Source: Planctomycetota bacterium (GTDB lineage: Bacteria; Planctomycetota; J058; JAJDCQ01). Taken from it: a stretch of 64,000 nucleotides of DNA. The stretch spans positions 1 to 64,000 of the forward strand of contig JAJDCQ010000158.1 of the NCBI GenBank assembly GCA_029260755.1. Reading direction: 5' to 3'. Both the position numbers and the translations under genes were made by a program. Positions 56,936 through 64,000 of this stretch are shown piece by piece. Under the pieces are notes generated by a model. That model saw only the letters and a list, made by a program, of their open reading frames with translations, searched no databases and was not told the DNA's origin. Numbering within the stretch: position 1 is the first letter of the stretch; every line of letters starts with the position of its first letter.

Positions 56936-57724
56936 ATGAGCTCGATGCGAAGGCTCGCCGTCGCGATCGCGCTCGCGCTCGTCGCGGGAGCCGCCGCGGG
57001 CGCCCGCGCGGCCGACGACGACCCGGAGCCTCCACCGGGTCTCCTTGGCAAGCCGCTTCGCGACTGGCTGCGAACGACGTTCTTCACCGGCAAGCACGAG
57101 CCGCTCGGCTACCGCGAGGCCCGCGAGGTGATGTTCGCGTTCATCGACAACGACGAGGGCGAGGTCGTCTGCGTCTACGGGGGGTGGGTCGAGGAGCACG
57201 CCGAGGGCAAGCGGACGACGACGGCCGGGAAGATGAACACCGAGCACACCGTGCCGGCGAGCCTCTTCCGCAAGAGGTGGCCGATGCGATCGGACCTCCA
57301 CCACCTGTTTCCGACCTACGCCAAGCTCAACGAGCTCCGCGCGAACTTCCGCTTCGCGGAGATCCCCGACGACGAGACCGACATCTGGGCGATCCGGGCG
57401 GCCCGCGAGGCGGAGCTCCCCGACGACGAGCACCGCGACCGTTACAGCGAGCTCGACCAGGACGGGGAGAGGCCGCACTTCGAGCCGCCGGAGGCTCACA
57501 AGGGCAACGTCGCGAGGGCCGTCTTCTACTTCTTCACCGTCTACCCCGACGCCGGAAAGATCGAGGACGTCGCCGACGTCGCGACGCTGCTGGAGTGGCA
57601 CGTCGCCGACCCGATCGACGATCGGGAGCGCGCCCGCGACCTCGCGATCGAGAAGCACCAGGGCAACCGAAACCCGTTCGTGATCGAGGCGACGTGGGCG
57701 GCGCGGGCCTGGTCGAAGCGGTAA
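56936..57724 (+). CDS. Secreted endonuclease I (EndA/NucM-like)
   Basis: Signal peptide; MNTEHTVPASLFRK, RSDLHHLFPTYAKLNELRANFRF, KGNVARAVFYFFTVYP, KHQGNRNPFV. Confidence 0.88.
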   Translation: MSSMRRLAVAIALALVAGAAAGARAADDDPEPPPGLLGKPLRDWLRTTFFTGKHEPLGYREAREVMFAFIDNDEGEVVCVYGGWVEEHAEGKRTTTAGKMNTEHTVPASLFRKRWPMRSDLHHLFPTYAKLNELRANFRFAEIPDDETDIWAIRAAREAELPDDEHRDRYSELDQDGERPHFEPPEAHKGNVARAVFYFFTVYPDAGKIEDVADVATLLEWHVADPIDDRERARDLAIEKHQGNRNPFVIEATWAARAWSKR

Positions 57725-57728
57725 CCGC

Positions 57729-58571
57729 CTACCGAACCCGGAGGATGATCCGCGCGTTGTCGCGTCCGAGCTGGCCGACGTCGAGGCGGAGCTCCCTCTC
57801 GCCGCGCTCGGTCGTCGCTCGATCGGCCAGCGTGATCGTGAACGGGACGTCCAGCTCGACGAACCGGAAGAACTCGGCCGCGCCTGCGACGCATTCGAGC
57901 GGAGCCGTCGCGCCCAGGACGAGGTGCGCGACCTGCAGGACCGCATCGAAGAGGTGCCCCGCGTTGACGTGATCGCCGCTGCCGGTGTGGAACGGATGCG
58001 CCGGATGAAAGCCGGAGTCCGTCGAGACGAGTGCGAGAGACTGCCGTCGACCGTCGACGGTCTCGAGCGCCGAGACGAGGCTCCGCCCGTCGAGCCCAGG
58101 GCTCACCGAGCTCACCGGCGCGAACGCGACCGAAGCCGCCTTGGCCGCGGCGGTCCGCGCCTTCTCCCGGGATCGGGCGCGCCACGTCTTGAAATCCCGA
58201 TCCGTGAAGGCGAACCCGCTGCCCCGGGAGCGAACGAGCTCCCGACCGTCGGCAAGCGACAGGCCGAGCTCGAAGCCCGTCGCGGTCCGAACGCAGACGC
58301 CGTGGGTGGCGAGCTCGGGTGGTCCGTCGAGGTCGGGGCACTCCCACGAGAACTGCGTGAGCGCCGTGAAGGTGCCCGGCTCGAACGCCTCGAGCGCGTC
58401 GAGGCCGGTCATGGCGCTGAAGTACTGGTACTTCTCGAGCAGGACCGGGTGCCGGGCGGGGAGCGCGAGCCACGGCCAGCGCGCGCGGTCGAGGTCGTAG
58501 GCGAGCTCCACCCGCCCCTCCTCGACCGAGGTGACGCGGGCGAGGTTGTGATCGTAGGCGAGCGTGTTCAT
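57729..58571 (-). CDS. Hypothetical protein, possible hot-dog-like fold
   Basis: MNTLAYDHNLARVTSVEEGRVELAYDLDRARWPWLALPARHPVLLEKYQYFSAMTG...GDHVNAGHLFDAVLQVAHLVLG...FFRFVELDVPFTITL. Confidence 0.65.
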   Translation of the reverse strand: MNTLAYDHNLARVTSVEEGRVELAYDLDRARWPWLALPARHPVLLEKYQYFSAMTGLDALEAFEPGTFTALTQFSWECPDLDGPPELATHGVCVRTATGFELGLSLADGRELVRSRGSGFAFTDRDFKTWRARSREKARTAAAKAASVAFAPVSSVSPGLDGRSLVSALETVDGRRQSLALVSTDSGFHPAHPFHTGSGDHVNAGHLFDAVLQVAHLVLGATAPLECVAGAAEFFRFVELDVPFTITLADRATTERGERELRLDVGQLGRDNARIILRVR

Positions 58572-58731
58572 GGGTGCGGGTGAAGGATCTTACGCCGGGC
58601 TCGAACGCCGATTCCAGTCGACGGCCGAGCCTCGCGCGCCGCCCGACTGTCACGGATCGGTAAGATCTCGCCCGGCTCGAAGCATCGGGCGCCCCGCCTG
58701 TAGAGGAGACTCGAGAAGGGGAGGACGCAGG

Positions 58732-60702
58732 ATGCGAGGACCGCCGAGGTCGATTCGAGGTCGAGCGGGCGCCCGGGCAATGCTCGTGGTCGCCGCGATC
58801 GCCGCCGTGACGATCGGGAGCAGCGCGATCGCGCTCGGGATCGGCCGCCGACGGCGTCCGCCGGCCCCGACGCCCACGCCGACGCCGACTCCGGCCCCCG
58901 CGCCCACACCCGCGCCCGCGCCGCCGGTCGTCCCGACCCCGGCGCCGACGCCGCCGCCCGCGGTGGATCTCGTCGCGCAACGCCGCGCCGCGCTCCGCCG
59001 GATCGACCGGAGCTACCGCCTCGGTCCGCCCGACCCGGCCGTCCCCGCGCCGAACCGCACCCTCCGGCCGTTCTGGCACGAGTGGCGCTACTTCGACGCG
59101 ACGGCCGCGATCTTCGGCCTCGTCGACCTCGGCGCCGCCCCGGCCGCGCGCCTCGACGAGGCGAACCAGATCCTCCGCTACGCCCTCTTCGTCGACCGGT
59201 TCCGACCGCGCGACCCCGGCGACGTCCAGGGCGACTCCGGGCGATGGATGCACCGCTCGCGCACCCTCGGCGTGCGCATCTGGTTTCTCTATCGGCGATG
59301 GATGGACGCCGACATCCGGGGCGAGTACGACCGCCGGCTCCGGCTGCTCGTGCGCGGTCCGTTCACCGGGAGCAGCGAGAACATCCGGATCACGAACAAC
59401 GCGTCCTACCTCCTCGCCCACGAGGCGCTCGGCGAGTCCGGCCGGGCCTCCTACCGGGAGCTCCGCCGCGCCGTCCTCCACTTCCTCCGGGACCGGGGTC
59501 GCGACGGCCTCTACGAGTGGGGGAGCGGCTACAGCGGCTGGACCCTCGCGGCGATCCTCAACCTCGCCGAGCTCTCGACCGACGCCGAGGTGCGGCGGGT
59601 CGCGACGATGGTGATCGACCACAGCCTCGCCCGGCAGCTCGCGAGCTCGATCGGCCCGCTCTTCGTCTCGGGCGCGGTGCGCCACTACCTCCACGGGCTC
59701 CAGGGCTCGATCCTGCCGCAGACGGCGTTCGCCCAGCTCCTGTTCGATCCGGACGGACCGGACGAGCACGTCTGGGCCGACTTCTGCATCAGCAACTACC
59801 GTCCCCTCGAGGCGCACCGCGCGCTCCTGGGGATCGACCGCCCGCGCGAGGCGCGTCTGACTGCCGGACCCTGGCGTTACCGGTTCGCGCGCGGGCAGCG
59901 CTGGGCGATGGCGACGCACCTCGCGGCCGGCCCGAACGCGTTCGTCCGGCCGAGCGGCGGCACCCACGACGTCATCACGGCCCGGGTGCAGAGCGCGGCG
60001 CACCCGGCCGCCTACGTCGTCCCCTACGGTCACCGGCCCTTCGTCGGGCCGAGCAAGAAGCGGAACGTCGACGCCCGGGTTCACTCCCACGGGAACGTCG
60101 CCCTCGCGACCGGCGGCGGCACGACGCGGGCGGTCTGGGCCGGAGGCCAGGTTCGCCGCGTGCGCATCCGGCTCTACCACGACCGGAGCTTCGACCGGAT
60201 CGAGCTCCGGGACGGCTGGGCGTTCCTCAGCGACGGCGAGGTCTTCGTCGCGTGGGCGCCAGCGATCGGCGCCCCCGAGGTCGACCCCGAGGCGGCGACC
60301 TGGTCCGACCCGCGGACGACGCGCGGACGGTGGCTCCGAAGCACCCACGTCCCGACCGACGACCGCGGCGAGACGTCCGTCCTCGAGGTCGGCGACGCCG
60401 TGAGCCACGGAAGCCTCGCGGCCTTCCGCGACGAGATCCTCGCCCGCGGGCGGCCCCGCGCCACGCCCGACGGCGCGGTCCGCTGGACGACGCGGGACGG
60501 CGTCGTCCTCGAGCTCGGCCGGCACTTCGCCCGCACCGACGGCGTCGACCTCGACCCGGCGGCCCACCCGTTCGGCGCCGCGCCCGGCCTCGACGGGGAC
60601 ACCATCACCGTGGGGCCCCAGGCGATCCGCTTCGACTTCGACCGCGGCGTCGTCACCGGCCCGACCCCGCGCGTCCCGCAGGGGCACACCTTCGGCCGAT
60701 GA
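58732..60702 (+). CDS. Hypothetical membrane-anchored secreted protein, possibly alpha-toroid plus beta-sheet
   Basis: N-terminal TM MLVVAAIAAVTIGSSAIALGIG; PT-rich linker APTPTPTPTPAPAP; helical region (NNASYLLAHEALGESGRASYRELRRAV) then a beta-rich C-terminus. Confidence 0.75.
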   Translation: MRGPPRSIRGRAGARAMLVVAAIAAVTIGSSAIALGIGRRRRPPAPTPTPTPTPAPAPTPAPAPPVVPTPAPTPPPAVDLVAQRRAALRRIDRSYRLGPPDPAVPAPNRTLRPFWHEWRYFDATAAIFGLVDLGAAPAARLDEANQILRYALFVDRFRPRDPGDVQGDSGRWMHRSRTLGVRIWFLYRRWMDADIRGEYDRRLRLLVRGPFTGSSENIRITNNASYLLAHEALGESGRASYRELRRAVLHFLRDRGRDGLYEWGSGYSGWTLAAILNLAELSTDAEVRRVATMVIDHSLARQLASSIGPLFVSGAVRHYLHGLQGSILPQTAFAQLLFDPDGPDEHVWADFCISNYRPLEAHRALLGIDRPREARLTAGPWRYRFARGQRWAMATHLAAGPNAFVRPSGGTHDVITARVQSAAHPAAYVVPYGHRPFVGPSKKRNVDARVHSHGNVALATGGGTTRAVWAGGQVRRVRIRLYHDRSFDRIELRDGWAFLSDGEVFVAWAPAIGAPEVDPEAATWSDPRTTRGRWLRSTHVPTDDRGETSVLEVGDAVSHGSLAAFRDEILARGRPRATPDGAVRWTTRDGVVLELGRHFARTDGVDLDPAAHPFGAAPGLDGDTITVGPQAIRFDFDRGVVTGPTPRVPQGHTFGR

Positions 60703-60726
60703 AGACGGGGACGGGGAGGACGGGCG

Positions 60727-62319
60727 TCAGTCTCCGGCCAGGAGGAGGCGTCGCTCCTCCTCGCTCAGGTCGCGCGCGGTGACCGCGACCTCGAAGACCG
60801 TGCGGCCGATCTCGTGGCTCGCCCAAGACCAGTACTGCGTGTCGTTGGCGTGGACCTTGTGGCCGAAGCCCCAGCCGCCGCACCCGCGGGCGCTGATCAT
60901 GATCCGGCCGCCGTCGCGGAAGGTCCACTTGCGGTTCGCGTCGTCGATCCCGAGGTGGAGGGCGCCCTCGGCCGCGTGCTTCGAGCCCTGCCAGGAGTAG
61001 CGGTCGGCGTCTCCGTCGGCCGCGAGGTCGGCGTGGGTCACCGCCACGATCACGGCCTCGTCGGTGTCGAGGCGGCGAAGGCGAAGGTAGCGGATCGAGC
61101 GCGCGGCCGTCTCGATCCGGGTGGCGCGGCGGTCCTCGCCCTCGTCGGTGTCGGTGTCCCAGAGCGCCGGATCGTCGGCGCGGAACACGACCACCCACTC
61201 CCGCGCCGCGGCCGCGGCCTTCGCCGACGCGGCCGTCCGCGGAAGCCGCCCCGTCCTCCGGGCGACCTCGTCGCCCACGGCGTCGACGACCGTCGGGTCG
61301 GCCGGCGCGATCCGGCTCGCGAGGTGGCCGAGCCACTCGGCGTCGTGCGTGCTGGCCGCGCGCGCCGCCTTCTTCCGCTGCCGGATGATCGCCCGCGCCG
61401 TCTCGGCGCGCGCCTCGGCGAACTCCTCGAGGTCGGCGGAGAGCTTGCCGAGCTCGCGCACGACCCGGTCGGCCTGCGACCGGGCGCGTCGCCCCTCGCC
61501 CTTCGGCGCGCCGAGCGCGCGGAGGACGGCGCGAACGGCGTCGTCGTCGCGGCCAGCGCCCGCGTGCGCCTCGGCGAGGGCGAGGAGGGCCGCGACGTCC
61601 TCGGGCGAGACCTCGAGGGCCGCCTTCGCCGAGAGGCGCGCCTCGGCCCAGTCCTTGGAGCGAAGCGCCCGACGGGCCGCGTCGAGGTTCCGATCGAGGA
61701 GCGCCTTCGCATCGGCGTCGAGCTCGTCGGTCGTCGCGGGCCCCTCCGCCTTCCAGCCCTCGTAGTCGCGCCGGACGGCCGCGTCGACGCTCGCGACGAG
61801 CGCGGCGATCTCGGCGTCGTCGCCGCTCGCCACCTGCACGAGCTCGTCGAGGATGAAGAGCCCCTCCCACTCCCGACCCGCGTCGAGGAGGCGCCGGGCG
61901 ATCACGAGCGCCTTCGTCCGGTAGGCCTCGATCTCGGAGCGCGCCGCGTCGCGGTAACCGAGCAGATCGCCCGCGAGGGCGGCGACGCCGTCGTCGACCT
62001 CCTTCACGGCTCCGGCGGGCGCGGACTTGCGCCAGGCCGCGAGAAGAGCGCGCGCCCGCTCGGTCGCATCGGCCGCCTCGCGGGGTCGGTCGAGGTCGCG
62101 GAGGATCCGGGCCCGCTCGACGTAGCCCCTCGGATCGTCCTCATGCCGGCCGACGAGCGCGTCGACGAGGGCGAGCGCCTCGTCGTGCTTACCCGCCCGC
62201 GCCTTGATGCGGGCCGCGTCGAGGTCGTCGTCGACCTGATCGGCGCGCGCCGAGAGTCCGGCCGCCAGCCCGACGAAGAGCGCCAGGGCGAGCGCCGTGA
62301 TCGTGGATCGAAAGGGCAC
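60727..62319 (-). CDS. Secreted TPR-like protein
   Basis: Signal peptide MPFRSTITALALALFVGLAAGLSARA; TPR-like HDEALALVDALVGRHEDDPRGYVERARILRDLDRPREAADATERA. Confidence 0.8.
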   Translation of the reverse strand: MPFRSTITALALALFVGLAAGLSARADQVDDDLDAARIKARAGKHDEALALVDALVGRHEDDPRGYVERARILRDLDRPREAADATERARALLAAWRKSAPAGAVKEVDDGVAALAGDLLGYRDAARSEIEAYRTKALVIARRLLDAGREWEGLFILDELVQVASGDDAEIAALVASVDAAVRRDYEGWKAEGPATTDELDADAKALLDRNLDAARRALRSKDWAEARLSAKAALEVSPEDVAALLALAEAHAGAGRDDDAVRAVLRALGAPKGEGRRARSQADRVVRELGKLSADLEEFAEARAETARAIIRQRKKAARAASTHDAEWLGHLASRIAPADPTVVDAVGDEVARRTGRLPRTAASAKAAAAAREWVVVFRADDPALWDTDTDEGEDRRATRIETAARSIRYLRLRRLDTDEAVIVAVTHADLAADGDADRYSWQGSKHAAEGALHLGIDDANRKWTFRDGGRIMISARGCGGWGFGHKVHANDTQYWSWASHEIGRTVFEVAVTARDLSEEERRLLLAGD

Positions 62320-62331
62320 GAGCGAGCCCTC

Positions 62332-63114
62332 CTACTTCCCGGTGAAGCGCGCGTCGCGGCGCTCCATGAACGAGGCCATGCCCTCGGCGGCGTCGGCGGT
62401 CGCGACGAGCTTCAGCAGCGTCGGGTTCAGGGCGGCGTGCGCGGCGGCCAGGCCTTCGTCGATGGAGAGGGAGGCGCTCGCGAGCGTCGCCTGGACGCCG
62501 AGCGGAGCCTGCGCGGCGATCGTCTCGGCGATCGCCCCGGCGCGCGCCCGGAGCTCGTCGACGGGGACGACCTCCTGGACCAGGCCGATGCGATGCGCCT
62601 CGGCCGCGTCGAAGGCGTCGCCCGTCAGGATCCAGCGCATGGCGTTGCCCCACCCGCAGCGGGCGTGGAAGCGGGTGGTCGCGCCGCCGAACGGGAAGAG
62701 GCCGCGCTTGACCTCGATCTGCGCGAACGAGACGTCGTCGGCCGCGATGGTGACGTCGGAGGCGAGGATGAGCTCGATCCCGAGGGTGAGGCATCGGCCC
62801 TGCGCGGCGACGACGATCGGCTTGGTCTTGCGAGGCCCGACCGTGCCCCACGGGTTCACCGAGGTCTCGGGGATCGGGTTCGCGCCCGACGCGAACACCG
62901 GCGCCATCGCCATGAGGTCGAGCCCGCCGGTGAAGTGATCGCCGGCCGCCGTGACCAGGCCGCAGCGCAGCTCGGAATCCGCCTCGAGCTCGTCGTAGGC
63001 GGCCGCGAGCTCGCCCAGCATCTTCGGCGTGAAGGAGTTTCGCTTGTCGGCGCGGTCGATCTCGATGACGAGGACGTGGCCCTCGCGCGATCGCCGAATC
63101 TCGCCCTCGCTCAT
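62332..63114 (-). CDS. Enoyl-CoA hydratase/isomerase family protein
   Basis: VIEIDRADKRNSFTPKML, GDHFTGGLDL, PIVVAAQGRCLTLGIELILASDVTIAADDVSFAQIEVKRGLFPFGGAT. Confidence 0.93.
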   Translation of the reverse strand: MSEGEIRRSREGHVLVIEIDRADKRNSFTPKMLGELAAAYDELEADSELRCGLVTAAGDHFTGGLDLMAMAPVFASGANPIPETSVNPWGTVGPRKTKPIVVAAQGRCLTLGIELILASDVTIAADDVSFAQIEVKRGLFPFGGATTRFHARCGWGNAMRWILTGDAFDAAEAHRIGLVQEVVPVDELRARAGAIAETIAAQAPLGVQATLASASLSIDEGLAAAHAALNPTLLKLVATADAAEGMASFMERRDARFTGK

Positions 63115-63232
63115 GGTGGTTCGCTCCAGCCGTCGGTCGACGGATCCGTGGAAGACCTCGTGCAGGCCGGAACCCGAGAGCTCTCACGGGCTCGCCCGCG
63201 CGCGGGCGGATGATAACACGAGCCGAGGTCGG

Positions 63233-63967
63233 TCAGCGGTAGCTGGCCCGCGCCCGCTCGCGATCCTCCTCGGCCCGCTCGGGGTCCCCGAGGCGGAGCC
63301 ACACATCGGCGCGCTCGTCGTAGGCGTACCCGTCGAAGAGCTCGACGGAGGACTCGAGGACCGCCCGGGCCTCGTCGAGGCGGCCGGCGGCCCCGAGCGC
63401 CTCGGCCTTCCAGAGCCAGCAGCGCCAGATGTCGTCCCGCGGGTCGCCGAGGCCGCCGAACGGCTCGAGCCCGCGCGTCACGATCTCGATCGCCTCGTCC
63501 GGCCGTCCGTGGCGGAGCGCGACGGCGCTCCGGATGCGCACCGAGTGCGCCATGTTCGGAAAGACCCGGTCGATCACGTCGGCGAGGGCGAGGAAGCGCG
63601 GCGCGAGCTCGCACGCATCCGCGCGCGGACACTCGCCGCGGCGCGCGAGCCGCGCCGCCTGGTCCGTCGCCGTGGCCGCGACGTGGCCGAGGCCGATCGC
63701 GTTCGTCGAGTCGGGCGAGAGGAACTGCGGCCTCGAGGCTCGCTCCGGGTCCGCGTGGGTCAGGGCGTCGAGCGCCACCTCCACGGCGAGCGCGCTGTCG
63801 AAGCGGCCCGACCCGTGCACCAGCCACCGCGTCAGGGCCGTGTAGACGCCGAGGCGACGCTGCTCCACGGGCCGCGCCTTCGTCCGGATCCACGCGAGCC
63901 AGGAGAGGTGATCGACGGCGCGGCGATGCGGGCGCAGCCGCTCGGACTCGGCCGGTGGAGCGGGCAT
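63233..63967 (-). CDS. Hypothetical TPR-like protein (may extend past the window edge)
   Basis: MPAPPAESERLRPHRRAVDHLSWLAWIRTKARPVEQRRLGVY...DEAIEIVTRGLEPFGG...; the frame stays open upstream to base 64000, so the true start may lie outside. Confidence 0.65.
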   Translation of the reverse strand: MPAPPAESERLRPHRRAVDHLSWLAWIRTKARPVEQRRLGVYTALTRWLVHGSGRFDSALAVEVALDALTHADPERASRPQFLSPDSTNAIGLGHVAATATDQAARLARRGECPRADACELAPRFLALADVIDRVFPNMAHSVRIRSAVALRHGRPDEAIEIVTRGLEPFGGLGDPRDDIWRCWLWKAEALGAAGRLDEARAVLESSVELFDGYAYDERADVWLRLGDPERAEEDRERARASYR

Positions 63968-64000
63968 TGCCTCGACATCGCGCTCGAACCAAGCCGGCGG

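Noticed and set aside
1-64000. Dozens of long ORFs (400-1100 aa) overlapping genes on the opposite strand or in other frames
   Set aside because: Expected in very GC-rich DNA where stops are rare. Their translations are low-complexity Arg/Ala/Pro/Gly/Asp-rich and carry no domain motifs, while the competing frame has clear ones.
1-64000. Searched by eye for tRNA T-loop signatures, rRNA, CRISPR-type spaced repeats and transposase/integrase motifs
   Set aside because: None seen that I could support; an automated scan (tRNAscan-SE, Infernal, ISEScan, CRISPRCasFinder) is needed to confirm absence.

Overview
This is a very GC-rich bacterial chromosomal window with about 40 supportable protein-coding genes. 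I found no rRNA, tRNA, CRISPR array or transposase by eye. The mix of transmembrane Hanks-type kinases with TPR tails, FHA, class III cyclase, Sel1/NHL/Ig-like lipoproteins and an SO2930-type diheme cytochrome suggests Planctomycetota or a similar complex-lifestyle lineage; that placement is inference. Housekeeping genes include thrC-thrB, a Cfa-type cyclopropane synthase, acyl-CoA dehydrogenase, enoyl-CoA hydratase and HlyIII. The strongest candidate for an undescribed system is at ~31.5-40.0 kb. There, a translationally coupled minus-strand trio (Methyltransf_24-like methyltransferase, ATP-grasp-like protein, HemN-like radical SAM) sits head-to-head with a tightly coupled plus-strand set: IPMDH-like dehydrogenase, an isochorismatase-aldehyde dehydrogenase fusion, a Rieske oxygenase and a COG4671-like glycosyltransferase. 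A NIP-like aquaporin with a Cys-rich tail follows. Other notable items are a kinase-kinase-FHA-cyclase signalling island (15.8-24.4 kb), a tandem duplication of a secreted protein gene with its upstream region (52.4-56.8 kb), a probable homopolymer frameshift (11.07 kb) and a large inverted-repeat element (25.66 kb). All family calls come from reading motifs in the translations; no database search was run.
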